DNA from: BD2-11 sp965221785
GTDB lineage: Bacteria; Gemmatimonadota; Gemmatimonadetes; Longimicrobiales; Gaopeijiaceae
Assembly (NCBI GenBank): GCA_965221785.1
Contig: CBDCSR010000003.1
Span: 1 to 64,000 of the forward strand
Direction of reading: 5' to 3'
DNA length: 64,000 nucleotides
Shown: positions 50,873 to 60,667 of the stretch, piece after piece
Position numbering within the stretch: position 1 is the first letter of the stretch
Layout of the letters: each line of letters begins with the position of its first letter
Translations under genes and position numbers: made by a program
The notes under the pieces: model-generated
Database searches by the model: none
What the model saw: the letters and a program-made list of their open reading frames with translations, nothing else
Told to the model about the DNA's origin: nothing

Positions 50873-52129
50873 GTGAACGTCCTGTCTTCCATCTTCCCGC
50901 CTTCCGTGACGCGCAATCCGGGCGTTTCCGTCCGCGTTCGGCGACTCGTCATCGCGGCCGCGCTTCTGGTCACCGGGCTCGGCCTTGTGCCAGCCATGGC
51001 TTCCGCCCAGGAAGAACCCCGGCCCCGGGCGCGCGATGTCGGGATCGCGCCCGGCATCTTCGCCCCGGGCCCCTACAACGCGATCACGGACGTGGAGGGC
51101 GTGCTGGTCGGGCACGCCACGGTGCGCGAGGGCGATCGCGTCCGCACCGGGGTGACGGCCATCCGCCCGCACGGCGGCAACGTCTTCCGCGACCGGGTGC
51201 CGGCCGCAATGCACGTCGGCAACGGCTTCGGCAAGCTGCTCGGCGTGACCCAGGTACGGGAACTGGGGGAGCTGGAGACCCCCATCCTGCTCACCTGCAC
51301 GCTGTGCGTGTGGAAGGCGGCGGACGCCCTCACGGAGTGGATGCTGGCGCGCGAGGGGATGGAAGGAGTGCGCTCGATCAACCCGGTCGTTGGCGAAACG
51401 AACGACGGCGGCCTGAACGACATCCGCTCGCGGCCGATCTCTCCCGAGCACGTGCGCGCGGCGCTCGAGTCGGCCCGCCCCGGCCCGGTCGACGAGGGAT
51501 CGGTGGGGGCGGGCACCGGGACCCGCGCCTTCGGCTGGAAGGGGGGCATCGGCACCAGCAGCCGGGTGGTGCCCGACGAGCTGGGCGGGTACACGGTGGG
51601 CGTGCTGGTGCAGTCCAACTTCGGCGGCATCCTCTCGATCGCCGGGGCGCCGGTGGGACGCGAGTTGGGGCGCTACTCGTTTCAGGGGACGGCGCCGGGC
51701 AGCGACAGCCCCTCCGGGGCAGACAAGGACGAAGGGCAGGGAGACGGAGACGAAGGGCAGGGATCCATCATGATGGTGGTGGCGACGGACGCGCCCCTCT
51801 CGCCCCTCAAGCTCGAGCGCATGGCGCGGCGGGCCATGATGGGGCTGGCGCGCACCGGATCGTTCGCCGGCAACGGCTCGGGCGACTACGTGATCGCCTT
51901 TTCCACCGCATCCGGCGTGCGGCGCGGCGGGGAGGTGGTGCTGGCGGTGGAGGAAGTCGCGAACAACCGCATGTCGTCGCTCTTCCTGGCCACCGTGGAA
52001 GCCACCGAGGAGGCCGTCTACAACTCCCTCTTCAGGGCCACCACCGTGTCGGGGATGGGGAACAGCGCGGAGGCCCTGCCCATCGACGAGACCCTGGAGG
52101 TGCTGCGGCGCTACAACATCATCCCCTGA
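50873..52129 (+). CDS. P1-family aminopeptidase (DmpA/S58 type), exported
   Basis: The product has 418 residues. GTG 50873 has GGAG 7 bp upstream, and the signal peptide (LVIAAALLVTGLGLVPAM then ASAQ) follows. The P1 peptidase body has DVGIAPGIFAPGPYNAITDV, GETNDGGLNDIRS and GAGTGTRAFGWKGGIGTSS. The autocleavage point is Gly-Ser298 in GQGSIMMVVATDAPLSPLKL, where Ser becomes the nucleophile. An acidic Gly/Asp/Glu insertion, coded by a 21-bp tandem duplication (51728-51763), lies directly before that Ser. These enzymes remove N-terminal residues, including D-amino acids. It is convergent with serA. Confidence 0.88.
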   Translation: MNVLSSIFPPSVTRNPGVSVRVRRLVIAAALLVTGLGLVPAMASAQEEPRPRARDVGIAPGIFAPGPYNAITDVEGVLVGHATVREGDRVRTGVTAIRPHGGNVFRDRVPAAMHVGNGFGKLLGVTQVRELGELETPILLTCTLCVWKAADALTEWMLAREGMEGVRSINPVVGETNDGGLNDIRSRPISPEHVRAALESARPGPVDEGSVGAGTGTRAFGWKGGIGTSSRVVPDELGGYTVGVLVQSNFGGILSIAGAPVGRELGRYSFQGTAPGSDSPSGADKDEGQGDGDEGQGSIMMVVATDAPLSPLKLERMARRAMMGLARTGSFAGNGSGDYVIAFSTASGVRRGGEVVLAVEEVANNRMSSLFLATVEATEEAVYNSLFRATTVSGMGNSAEALPIDETLEVLRRYNIIP

Positions 52130-52228
52130 GAGAGCGGCCCGGACGGGCCGGGCTGAGCGGCGCGCGGGCTCGGCGGGCTTGCGGGACCTGCTGTCGCCCG
52201 GGCCCGAGGGGATCGTCCGGTTTCCCTT

Positions 52229-53836
52229 CTATCCCAGGCGCGCGGACTTGACGAAGGAGATCTGGTCCAGTTCGCGCAGGCGCTCAAGCAACTCCTGCGT
52301 GATCTCCCCGTCCACCGAGACCGCCGCCATGGCATCCCCACCCGGCTCCAGGCGGGCCTGATGGTATCCCGCAATGTTGAAGCCCATGGACGCCAGCACC
52401 GTGCCCACCCCGGCGATCACCCCGGGCTTGTCCTGATTGCGCACGATGACGATGGATCCGCGCGGCTCCAGGTCCATGGAGAAGTCGCCGATGCCGACGA
52501 TGCGGGGGTGGGTGCCTTCCAGCAGCGCTCCCGCGACCCGCAACCGGCCGCCCTCCGTCCCCACCTCGGTGACCAGGTACTCGGAGTAGTCCGGGTGCCT
52601 GGTCGCGCGCGCGGCCACCACCCTCATGCCGCGCGCCTCGGCGAGACGGCCGGCGTTGACGGCGTTTACGCGCATTCCTCCGACGATGTCCTCCAGCAGC
52701 CCGCACAGCACCGCGGCGGTGAGGGGGCCGAAGGCCTCATCCGACGCACCGCTGTAGCGCACCTGCACCCCGCTGATGCCTCCGGACGCGAGCGCGCACG
52801 CGAGACGCCCCATCCGGGTCCCCAGTTCCAGCAGGGGACGCAGCTTTCGCAGCGTCGCCCCGTCGATGCCGGGCGCGTTCACGGCCCGGGAGAGATCGCC
52901 GTCGAGGAGCGCTCCCCGCACGGCCGACGCGATCTCGGACGCCACCAGTTCCTGGGCCTCCGCGGTGGAGGCCCCCAGGTGGGGACTGAGGATGAGGTTC
53001 GGGCTCCCAAGGAGGGGACTGGACGCCGGCAGCGGCTCCTGGCGGAAGACATCCAGTGCGGCGCCCGCCAACCATCGCTCCCGTAGAGCGCGGGCGAGCG
53101 CGTCTTCGTCCACCACCCCGCCGCGGGCCGCGTTGACGAGGAAGGCCGACGGCTTCATGCGGCGCAACTGCTTCGCCCCGATCATGGAGGTGGTGGAGGG
53201 AGTGAGGGGCACATGGAGGCTGACGAAGTCCGCCTGCTCGATCACGTGGTCGAGGCCGCTCGGTTCCGCGTCCAGCTCCGCGGCGCGGGTTGCCGGCAGA
53301 TAGGGATCGTAGACCAGCACCTTCATGCCGAAGGCCCGGGCGCGGCGCGCCACTTCCCCGCCGATCCGTCCGGCCCCGACCAGCCCGAGCGTCTTGCGGT
53401 TGAGCTCCACCCCGGCGAGTCCCGGCGTCTTCCATGTCGTCTCGCGCACCGACCGGTCCGCGGCCACGACCCTGCGCGCCAGCGCCAGAATGAGCGCAAA
53501 GGTGAGTTCCGCGGCGGAGACGGTGTTGCCCGCCGGCGCGTTCAGCACCGGGATGCCGCGCTCGGTGGCGGCGTCGAGGTCGATGTTGTCCACCCCGGCT
53601 CCGGCCCGCCCGATGACTTTGAGGCTGGAGGCCGCTTCGATCAGTTCCCGGGTGATCCGGGTCGCGCTGCGCACGATGATGGCGTCGGCTCCGGCCATCG
53701 CTTCTTCCTTCTCCGCCGGCGGGCACTCCGCCAGCCAGCGCACCTCGAAGCGTCCGTCGCCGGTAAGCGCGCCAAGCCCGGAGGGCGAGACCTTGTCGGC
53801 CACGCCGACCACGTATCGCCGACCGGGCCCGCTCAT
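52229..53836 (-). CDS. serA: D-3-phosphoglycerate dehydrogenase
   Basis: The product has 535 residues, the long type. The catalytic part has ADAIIVRSATRITRELIEAA and GRAGAGVDNIDLDAATERGI. The Rossmann part has TLGLVGAGRIGGEVARRARA and AARGGVVDEDALARALRERW with the catalytic His in LILSPHLGASTAEAQ. The allosteric ASB-type and ACT domains follow (about 325-535), with IVIVRNQDKPGVIAGVGTVL. It starts serine synthesis from 3-phosphoglycerate. Its start overlaps the class V aminotransferase stop by four bases. Confidence 0.95.
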   Translation of the reverse strand: MSGPGRRYVVGVADKVSPSGLGALTGDGRFEVRWLAECPPAEKEEAMAGADAIIVRSATRITRELIEAASSLKVIGRAGAGVDNIDLDAATERGIPVLNAPAGNTVSAAELTFALILALARRVVAADRSVRETTWKTPGLAGVELNRKTLGLVGAGRIGGEVARRARAFGMKVLVYDPYLPATRAAELDAEPSGLDHVIEQADFVSLHVPLTPSTTSMIGAKQLRRMKPSAFLVNAARGGVVDEDALARALRERWLAGAALDVFRQEPLPASSPLLGSPNLILSPHLGASTAEAQELVASEIASAVRGALLDGDLSRAVNAPGIDGATLRKLRPLLELGTRMGRLACALASGGISGVQVRYSGASDEAFGPLTAAVLCGLLEDIVGGMRVNAVNAGRLAEARGMRVVAARATRHPDYSEYLVTEVGTEGGRLRVAGALLEGTHPRIVGIGDFSMDLEPRGSIVIVRNQDKPGVIAGVGTVLASMGFNIAGYHQARLEPGGDAMAAVSVDGEITQELLERLRELDQISFVKSARLG

Positions 53837-54996
53837 CGCCTTCCTCCGTCAAGCCGCTGCTCCGGCGCTGCCCGCAGGACCTCCTCCAGCGCTTCCAGCA
53901 CCAGATCCAGTTCCTCCACTGTGTGGTCTCCCATGTGGCCGATGCGCACCGACCGCGGTTTGAGTCTGCCGTACCCCGCTCCGATCACGAACCCCCGCTC
54001 CTTCATCGCCTGAGCGACCTCCGGACCGGTCCGCCCGGGGGGCAGAAGCAGGCAGGTCACGGTGGGCGAACGAAAACCGTCAGGCGCGAGCACCGACAGT
54101 CCCCCGCCGATGCGCGCGCTCGACGCGTCGGCCCAATCGGCGCACCTCCGCGCCATCGCCGAGTGGCGTGCCCAGCGTCTTTCCAGGCTCTCCGCGGAGA
54201 TGTGGCGCAGCTGCTCGGCCAGGGAGTACAGCAATGTCACCGCCGGCGTGTTCGGCGTCTGTTCCTTCGCCAGGGCGTTGTAGAACGCTACCAGGTCGAA
54301 GTAGACCCCCTTGCGCGCCGCGCTCGCGGATCGCTCCAACATGCGCTCGGAGGCGACGCCGAACGCCAGCCCCGGCGGCAGCGCCATCGCCTTCTGGGAA
54401 CCGGAGAGCACGAAGTCGAGACCCCGGTCGTCGGTCCGCACCGGGGCGCCTCCCGCGCTGGTTACGGCATCGACCAGCACCAGCGTGCCGGGGGACTCCC
54501 GCACCGCCGCCGCCAGTTCGGCGATCGGGTTGAGGGCTCCCGTGGAGGTCTCGGAGTGCACCATGGTCACGGCGTCGTAGCGCTTTGCGCGCAGGCGGGT
54601 CCGGAGAGAGTCCGGATCGTGCACGCCGCCCCAGGGTGCCTCCAGAACGTCCACCTCGAACCCGCAGGCGCGCGCGATGCGGGCGAACCGCTCGGAGAAT
54701 GCCCCGTTCACCAGCGAAAGTACGCGTTCGCGAGCGCCGTTGCGCACCGCCGCCTCCATGAGGCCGGTTGCGGAGGACGTGGAGACCAGCACGGGCCGCG
54801 CGGTGCCGAACACCTCCCGCAGCCCGGGCTGAATCTCCCTCATGAGGGCGTTGACGGGTTCGCCGCGATGCCCGATCAGAGCCCGCTTCTGGGCAGCCAG
54901 CACCGCTGGCCGCACCTCGGTGGGACCGGGCAGAAAGAAGCGGCCGAACCCGCCCTCCCCGGCCGGCTCGCCGCACGCCGTCGCGTTGTCGGTCAT
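53833..54996 (-). CDS. Class V PLP-dependent aminotransferase
   Basis: The product has 387 residues from ATG 54996; the frame to 55035 lies in typA. FFLPGPTEVRPAVLAAQKRA opens the fold. VLVDAVTSAGGAPVRTD carries the PLP Asp, and the Schiff-base Lys is in FVLSGSQKAMALPPGLAFGV. It resembles serine-pyruvate/alanine-glyoxylate aminotransferases, but the pairing with serA suggests it may supply the phosphoserine aminotransferase step. Order typA, aminotransferase, serA is compact (4 bp gap, 4 bp overlap). Confidence 0.88.
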   Translation of the reverse strand: MTDNATACGEPAGEGGFGRFFLPGPTEVRPAVLAAQKRALIGHRGEPVNALMREIQPGLREVFGTARPVLVSTSSATGLMEAAVRNGARERVLSLVNGAFSERFARIARACGFEVDVLEAPWGGVHDPDSLRTRLRAKRYDAVTMVHSETSTGALNPIAELAAAVRESPGTLVLVDAVTSAGGAPVRTDDRGLDFVLSGSQKAMALPPGLAFGVASERMLERSASAARKGVYFDLVAFYNALAKEQTPNTPAVTLLYSLAEQLRHISAESLERRWARHSAMARRCADWADASSARIGGGLSVLAPDGFRSPTVTCLLLPPGRTGPEVAQAMKERGFVIGAGYGRLKPRSVRIGHMGDHTVEELDLVLEALEEVLRAAPEQRLDGGRR

Positions 54997-55000
54997 GGTC

Positions 55001-56830
55001 TCATCTTCTGCGGCGCGCCGCCTTGCGGCGGGCACCGGCTTCGAGGATTCGCTTGCGCAGACGGATCGCTTCCGGGGTGACCTCGATGAGCTCGTCGTCC
55101 GCGATGAACTCCAGAGCGGATTCCAGCGTGATCATCCGGGGCGGCTCCAGCCGGATATTGTCGTCCGCCGCCGCCGCCCGGATGTTGGTGAGCTTCTTTC
55201 CCTTGCACATGTTGACGTCCAGGTCGCCCGCGCGGGCGTGCAAGCCCACGATCATGCCCTCGTATACCAGGGCGCCGGGTCCCAGGAAAAAGGTGGAGCG
55301 CTCCTGCAGGCCGAAGATGGCGTACGCCACCGCCACGCCCCGGCGGTCGGCCACCACCGCGCCGCGCTCCCGTCCGGGCAGGGCACCCGCCCACCGCCCG
55401 TACTCCAGGAAGCGATGGTGCATCAGCCCGTCCCCGCGGGTGTCGGTGAGAAACTCGGTCCGGTAGCCGAACAGGCCGCGCGCCGGAATCCGGAAGCGCA
55501 GCCGAATCGGCCCCCGGCCCGTCGGTCTCATCTCCAGCATCTCGCCCCGTCGCGCGCCCAGCTTCTCGATGACCGTGCCCACGCGGGATTCGGGCACCGC
55601 CGCCACCAGTTCCTCATAGGGCTCCAGAAGCTCGCCGGCGGGCCCCTCGCGCATGAGCACGCGAGGGCGGGAAACCTGGAACTCGTAGCCCTCGCGGCGC
55701 ATGGTCTCCATGAGGATGGACAGGTGCAGTTCACCCCGTCCCGCGACCCGGAAGGTATCCGGATGCTCGGTCGCCTCCACCTTCAGAGCCACGTTGCGCT
55801 CCAACTCCCGGAAGAGCCGTTCGCGGAGCTGGCGCGTGGTCACGTACTTCCCCGCGCCCGAAAAGGGCGAGTCGTTGACGAGGAAGTCGACCGATATCGT
55901 GGGCCGCTCCACCGCGATGCCCTTCAGGCGTTCGAGACGCGCCGGATCGGCCAGGGTGCTGCCGATCTCCACACCCGGGACGCCCGCCACCGCCACGATG
56001 TCCCCCGCGCCGGCTTCTGCGATGTCCACGCGCTCCAGACCGTCGAAACCATACACCTTGAGAGCGCGCGAGCGGGCGGCGTCATCCTCCTCGACCATGC
56101 CCGCCGCGCCCATTGGCAGCAGCGCCACCTCCTGGCCGGGCTGGATGCGTCCGCGCTCGACGCGGCCGATCGCGATGCGTCCGACATAGGAGGAGTAGTC
56201 CAGCGTCGAGACCAGCATCTGGAAGGGCCCCGCCGGTTCCACGGGCGGAGCGGGCACGTGATCCACGACGGCCGCGAACAGCGGCGCGAGATCGGCGCCC
56301 CGGCCGTCGGCATCCGGCGTCGCCCATCCCTCCCGACCCGAGGCGTACAGGAAGGGCGCGTCGAGCTGCTCGTCGGAGGCCTCGAGGTCCATGAAGAGCT
56401 CCAGCACCTCGTCGTGGACCTCTTCGGCGCGCGCGTCCGGGCGGTCGGCCTTGTTGATGACCACCACCGGAGCGTGGTCCAGCTCGAGCGCCTTGGCCGT
56501 CACGAACCGGGTCTGGGGCATCGGCCCCTCGGCGGCGTCGACCAGGATCAGCACCCCGTCCACCATGCGCAGGATGCGCTCGACCTCGCCTCCGAAGTCG
56601 GCGTGGCCCGGAGTGTCCACGATGTTGATCTTGAACTCGCCCCAGTGCACGGAAGTGTTCTTGGAGAGGATCGTGATGCCCCGCTCCCGCTCCAGCGGAT
56701 TGGAATCCATCACCCGCTCGCGCACTTGCTGGTTCTCGCGGAACACCCCTGCCTGGCGGAGCATCTGGTCCACGAGGGTGGTCTTCCCATGATCGACATG
56801 GGCGATGATTGCGACGTTGCGGACCTTCAT
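55001..56830 (-). CDS. typA: Ribosome-associated GTPase TypA/BipA
   Basis: The product has 609 residues, full length. G1 is IIAHVDHGKTTLVDQMLRQA, G3 DTPGHADFGGEVERILRMVD and G4 VINKADRPDARAEE. Further domains resemble EF-G III and V, with GRGELHLSILMETMRREGYE and the TypA C-terminal domain EFLTDTRGDGLMHHRFLEYG. TypA assists ribosome assembly and stress adaptation. It is first in an operon with the class V aminotransferase and serA. Confidence 0.95.
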   Translation of the reverse strand: MKVRNVAIIAHVDHGKTTLVDQMLRQAGVFRENQQVRERVMDSNPLERERGITILSKNTSVHWGEFKINIVDTPGHADFGGEVERILRMVDGVLILVDAAEGPMPQTRFVTAKALELDHAPVVVINKADRPDARAEEVHDEVLELFMDLEASDEQLDAPFLYASGREGWATPDADGRGADLAPLFAAVVDHVPAPPVEPAGPFQMLVSTLDYSSYVGRIAIGRVERGRIQPGQEVALLPMGAAGMVEEDDAARSRALKVYGFDGLERVDIAEAGAGDIVAVAGVPGVEIGSTLADPARLERLKGIAVERPTISVDFLVNDSPFSGAGKYVTTRQLRERLFRELERNVALKVEATEHPDTFRVAGRGELHLSILMETMRREGYEFQVSRPRVLMREGPAGELLEPYEELVAAVPESRVGTVIEKLGARRGEMLEMRPTGRGPIRLRFRIPARGLFGYRTEFLTDTRGDGLMHHRFLEYGRWAGALPGRERGAVVADRRGVAVAYAIFGLQERSTFFLGPGALVYEGMIVGLHARAGDLDVNMCKGKKLTNIRAAAADDNIRLEPPRMITLESALEFIADDELIEVTPEAIRLRKRILEAGARRKAARRRR

Positions 56831-56893
56831 GCCGGGTCGGATTTGCCGGAACGACGTCTGAGAATGACGGATGCGCGATGCCCGGCGGGACCT

Positions 56894-58492
56894 CTAGCGA
56901 CTCTTTTGCCGGAGGACGCGCCCCGCGCGCTCGCCGGTGAAGGCGCCGTCGCGGATCGCCGCCGTGCCGTTTACGAAAACGTGCACCATACCCTGCGACA
57001 ATTGGTGCGGGTCCGTGTAGGTGGCGAGGTCACGGACTTCCTCCAGGTCGAAGACCACGATGTCCGCGACCGCTCCCATGACCAACCTCCCCCGATCTTC
57101 GAGACCGAAGACGTCCGCGGGAAGCGACGTCATGCTGCGGATGGCAGCCTTCAGGCTCACGGTTCCGTCCTCCACCACGTACTTGCGCAGCTTGCGCGCG
57201 AAGGTGCCGTAGGCGCGGGGATGCGGTACGCCGACCTGCCACTCCGGCAGCGCGCCGTCGGACGCGGTCATGGTCCAGGGCCGGGTCATGAAGGCGGTGA
57301 TGTCGTCATCGTTCATGTTGAAGGAGACCACCGACGCGCCGCCCTCAATGATCAGTTCCAGAGCCGCGTCCAGAGGATGGAGGGAGCGGGCGACGGCGAC
57401 ATCCTCCAGAGTACGGCCCTCGATCGAGGGATCCGGGCGGTAGCGCCGGAACTGGAGGCGATCGGCGCCTCCGCGGCGTGCGAGATTGGCCTCCATTTCT
57501 TCGCGGATGCGTGCGCGCGTGGCGGGATCGGCGACACGGGCCATCAGCGAATCCGATCCCCCCGCCTGTGCCCATCGAGGCAGAAGCGCCGCCGAGAGCC
57601 CGGTCGAAGATGCCTCGTACGGGTACTGGTCGGCGTACACTTCGACGCCTTCGGCACGGGCGGCCTCGATGGCGGCAATCACCTCCTCCGACTTGCCCCA
57701 CACCGGCGGCCCGAGCGCCTTGATGTGCGTGACCACCCCCGGCAGTCCCGCCGAACGCGCCACCGCAATCACTTCCTCCACTGCCGCCACCAGCCCGATG
57801 GTGTAGTCGGACTCGTCGCGGATGTGGCTGGTGTAGACCCCACCGTACTCGGCCGCGACCCTGGCGAGGGCCGTCAGCTCATCGGTGTCCGAGTAGCTTC
57901 CGGGGGCGTAGAACGGTCCGGACGACATGCCGAAGGCCCCTTCCTCCATGCCGGCCCGCACCAGCGCCTTCATGTGCTCCAGTTCGTCGGGGCCCGGCAG
58001 TCGGTCCTCCATCCCCAGCACCGCCCTGCGCACCGATCCGTGCGGCACCAGCTGTGCCACGTTGACGCCGAGCCCGTCTTCGAGCAGCACGGCCCGTTGC
58101 AGGGCCAGGTCCCACAGTCCTCCGCCATCGGGGTTCACCACCACCGTCGTGATCCCCTGCGCCAGCAGGGGCTCGGCGTGGCTGCGGTCTTCCGTGTCCA
58201 GCCCGGAGCCCGCATGCGAGTGAACGTCGATGAACCCCGGAGCGACGTGGAGCCCGCTGATGTTCAGAATGGCGCGTGCATCGTAGTCGGAGAGATCGCC
58301 CATCGCCGCGATCCGGTCTCCGACCAGTGCCACGTCCGTAACGAACTCGGGTTCGTCTCCCGCTGCCTGCAGCGTCCCGCCGCGCAGGATGACATCGAAT
58401 TCCGCGGCGCCGGCGGACGAGCACGCGCTCGCGCTCAACACCAGGAGAAGGTTCAGCACACGGCGGCACCGAGTGTCAACAGCAGTTCCCAT
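56894..58492 (-). CDS. N-acyl-D-amino-acid deacylase (D-aminoacylase), exported
   Basis: The product has 532 residues. The N-terminal signal ends in VLSASACSSAGAAEFDVILR, a lipobox-like Cys. The amidohydrolase fold has the metal motif VAPGFIDVHSHAGSGLD, TSHIRDESDYTIGL, GVVTHIKALGPPVWGKSEEV and a C-terminal Asp region FNMNDDDITAFMTRPWTM. This matches D-aminoacylase/N-acyl-D-glutamate deacylase, which frees D-amino acids from N-acyl forms. The upstream gene codes for gamma-glutamyltransferase, so both could process peptidoglycan or peptide products in the periplasm. Confidence 0.88.
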   Translation of the reverse strand: MGTAVDTRCRRVLNLLLVLSASACSSAGAAEFDVILRGGTLQAAGDEPEFVTDVALVGDRIAAMGDLSDYDARAILNISGLHVAPGFIDVHSHAGSGLDTEDRSHAEPLLAQGITTVVVNPDGGGLWDLALQRAVLLEDGLGVNVAQLVPHGSVRRAVLGMEDRLPGPDELEHMKALVRAGMEEGAFGMSSGPFYAPGSYSDTDELTALARVAAEYGGVYTSHIRDESDYTIGLVAAVEEVIAVARSAGLPGVVTHIKALGPPVWGKSEEVIAAIEAARAEGVEVYADQYPYEASSTGLSAALLPRWAQAGGSDSLMARVADPATRARIREEMEANLARRGGADRLQFRRYRPDPSIEGRTLEDVAVARSLHPLDAALELIIEGGASVVSFNMNDDDITAFMTRPWTMTASDGALPEWQVGVPHPRAYGTFARKLRKYVVEDGTVSLKAAIRSMTSLPADVFGLEDRGRLVMGAVADIVVFDLEEVRDLATYTDPHQLSQGMVHVFVNGTAAIRDGAFTGERAGRVLRQKSR

Positions 58493-58528
58493 CTCCAGAT
58501 TCCTCCTGAGCCGAGCCTGGCTGCGAGG

Positions 58529-60262
58529 TCAGTTGCGAGGGGCCGCCGCGCTCCCCTCCCAGTCCGGATCCGCGGCGCCCGTCCAGGAGGAGGCCGCGGC
58601 ATCGTACGACATCCCGTGGATGCGTCCGAACGCGCCGGAGCGGGGCACCGCCTGCACCGCAAAGCCGAGCTGGCGCAACTCCGCGATGACATCGGGGGAC
58701 CAGCCGATGTCCGGCGACGTCTCCATCTGGAATCCGCTCTCGGAGCCCGGTGAGTTCAGCGATCCCTGCATCGGATGAAGGCGTGCGGCGGCCAGCGCCT
58801 CGGGAAGGGAGAGCCCCTGATCGATGACCCGGCACACCGCCTGAACGACGGCCGAGACGATGCGGGCGCCCCCGGCCGCGCCCAGCACCAGCATCGGATC
58901 GTCGCCGTCCAGGACCATGAACGGGGAGATGTTGGAGCGGGCCCGCTCGCCCGGCTCGAGGCGGCCCAGATACCCTCCCAGAGTCGCTGCGTAGAGGAAG
59001 CCCAGCCCCGGCGTGGCGATCTTCGATCCCATCGCCGGCCCGATGGTTTGGGTGAGCGCGACCGCCATGCCGTCGGCGTCCGCGGTCGAAAGGTGCGTTG
59101 TGTGCCCCTCGTCGTCGGGGCCGGGGAGCCAGGTGGCCGCCGGACGGGTCCCGGACAGCATCACCGCGGGCACCGGAGAACCCCAGGGCACGGCTGCAGG
59201 CTCCGGCCCCAAGGCCGCCGCCGCCACCGGCAGCCGGACGCGTTCCGCCTGCTCGCGCGCCCATTCCCGCGACGTGAGCAGCTGCCACGCATCCGGTCCA
59301 CGGTGGGTTCGGGCCGCCTCGAAGCCGAGCGCGAGCGCCTGGCCCACCACCGAGGCCCACGTCGTCTCGTCGGCCCCCGCCATGTCGAAGTTCTCGATGA
59401 TCTGCAGGATGCCGATGGTCATGGCCCCGGCCGCCGGGGTAAACGTCCCCACCAGATCGTGGCCGCGGTAGCTGCCCCGCACCACCCGGGCATCCTCGGC
59501 GCGGTACCCGGCGAGAGCGGCGGCCGTCACATGCCCGCCGGCACCCACGATGTCGCCGGCCATGGCTTCCGCGATCTCGCCCCGGTAGAAGGCACCGGCG
59601 CCTCCCGAAGCGATGCGGCGCAGCACCATCGCCAGATCGTTCTGTACGAAGTGGTCGCCCGCCTCGTACGGCGATCCGTCCGGCTTGAGGTAATAGAGGG
59701 TCGCGCCCTCGGATTCCCGCAGTTGGTCTGCAGTCGACGCCTGGCGGGCGGCTTCACCGGGCAGGAGCGCGAAGCCCTCGGACGCGTAGCGGATGGCCGG
59801 CTCCATCACGGTGGCCAGCGGAAGCGTGCCGTACTCGTCGAGGAGGCGGGTGAGCCCCGCGACGGCGCCCGGCAACCCCACGGTGGGATACCCGTAGCCC
59901 GCCTGAGGGGCGGTGTCGGGATCGTAGGTGTCCGGGGCCTGGGTCGTGGCGTCGATCCCGTGGAAGCTCCCGTCCGCGGCTCGCACCAGAATCTGGGTGC
60001 GCCCGCCGATCGAGTTCATGCTCGGCTCCACTACCGATACCGCGAACGCCGCAGCCACCGCGGCATCGGCCGCGTTGCCGCCCCGCTCGAGCATCTCGAC
60101 TCCCGCCGCGGTCGCCAGCGGCTGGGCCGCGACCACCATGCCCCGGCTCGAATGCGCGACCTGGTCGGTGGTGGGTTCGACGCGCGTGGACGCAGTCCCG
60201 CCGCATCCCCACGTCAGAACCAGCGAAAGTGCAAGACAGAAAGAGGAGTGCGATGCCCTCAT
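58529..60262 (-). CDS. ggt: Gamma-glutamyltransferase, lipoprotein-type signal
   Basis: The product has 577 residues. The signal ends at LSLVLTWGCGG, a lipobox. The large-subunit part has VVAAQPLATAAGVEMLERGG then NAADAAVAAAFAVSVVEPSM. The autocleavage and catalytic Thr is in EGHTTHLSTADADGMAVALT. LVLGAAGGARIVSAVVQ supplies the oxyanion GG. The lid-loop region differs from glutathione-degrading enzymes, so hydrolase substrate is open. It lies 36 bp before the D-aminoacylase gene on the same strand. Confidence 0.9.
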   Translation of the reverse strand: MRASHSSFCLALSLVLTWGCGGTASTRVEPTTDQVAHSSRGMVVAAQPLATAAGVEMLERGGNAADAAVAAAFAVSVVEPSMNSIGGRTQILVRAADGSFHGIDATTQAPDTYDPDTAPQAGYGYPTVGLPGAVAGLTRLLDEYGTLPLATVMEPAIRYASEGFALLPGEAARQASTADQLRESEGATLYYLKPDGSPYEAGDHFVQNDLAMVLRRIASGGAGAFYRGEIAEAMAGDIVGAGGHVTAAALAGYRAEDARVVRGSYRGHDLVGTFTPAAGAMTIGILQIIENFDMAGADETTWASVVGQALALGFEAARTHRGPDAWQLLTSREWAREQAERVRLPVAAAALGPEPAAVPWGSPVPAVMLSGTRPAATWLPGPDDEGHTTHLSTADADGMAVALTQTIGPAMGSKIATPGLGFLYAATLGGYLGRLEPGERARSNISPFMVLDGDDPMLVLGAAGGARIVSAVVQAVCRVIDQGLSLPEALAAARLHPMQGSLNSPGSESGFQMETSPDIGWSPDVIAELRQLGFAVQAVPRSGAFGRIHGMSYDAAASSWTGAADPDWEGSAAAPRN

Positions 60263-60329
60263 GAAACCTCCCGTCCCACGCGGCAGCGGCGCGGACTCTT
60301 CGATCCGCAGGTCCCGCGTCTCCGGGCTG

Positions 60330-60596
60330 TTAATCCGCCTGGAGGTATCCGTGCTCTTCCAGCAATGCTCTCAGGCGCGGCTCGCGATCGGACAATCGCG
60401 TACGGCTCACCTGGCGAGCGAGCGCGATCCGGTCTCCTTCCGAGACCCGGTCCAGGATCGCGATGGGCGTCCCATACCGGAGCAGGATGCGCTTGGCGTC
60501 CACAGCTACGGTATCGATGATCTTCTCATGGGGCGCGGATTCAGGCACGCTCACCTCCAACTCGTCCAGGACCTCGAAATCGGCGGATCGAAACAC
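60330..60596 (-). CDS. Hypothetical protein, 88 residues
   Basis: From GTG 60596 the frame reads FRSADFEVLDELEVSVPESA, a central KIIDTVAVDAKRILLRYGTP and a C-terminal RLSDREPRLRALLEEHGYLQ. It is acidic and helical, without signal or membrane segment. The longer frame extending to 61265 is an artefact of the barrel gene. No ribosome site is visible before GTG. It may be a small regulator or a partner of an unknown complex. Low confidence in the start. Confidence 0.5.
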   Translation of the reverse strand: MFRSADFEVLDELEVSVPESAPHEKIIDTVAVDAKRILLRYGTPIAILDRVSEGDRIALARQVSRTRLSDREPRLRALLEEHGYLQAD

Positions 60597-60667
60597 CGTG
60601 CGAAATACAAAGGCACAGAATGATAAAGATATGTTTCCCCGCCCTTTCCGCCAAGCTCGGCCCCGCC

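Noticed and set aside
54842..58753. 1303-codon plus-strand frame
   Set aside because: It runs antisense through an aminotransferase, typA and D-aminoacylase genes; a by-product of high GC.
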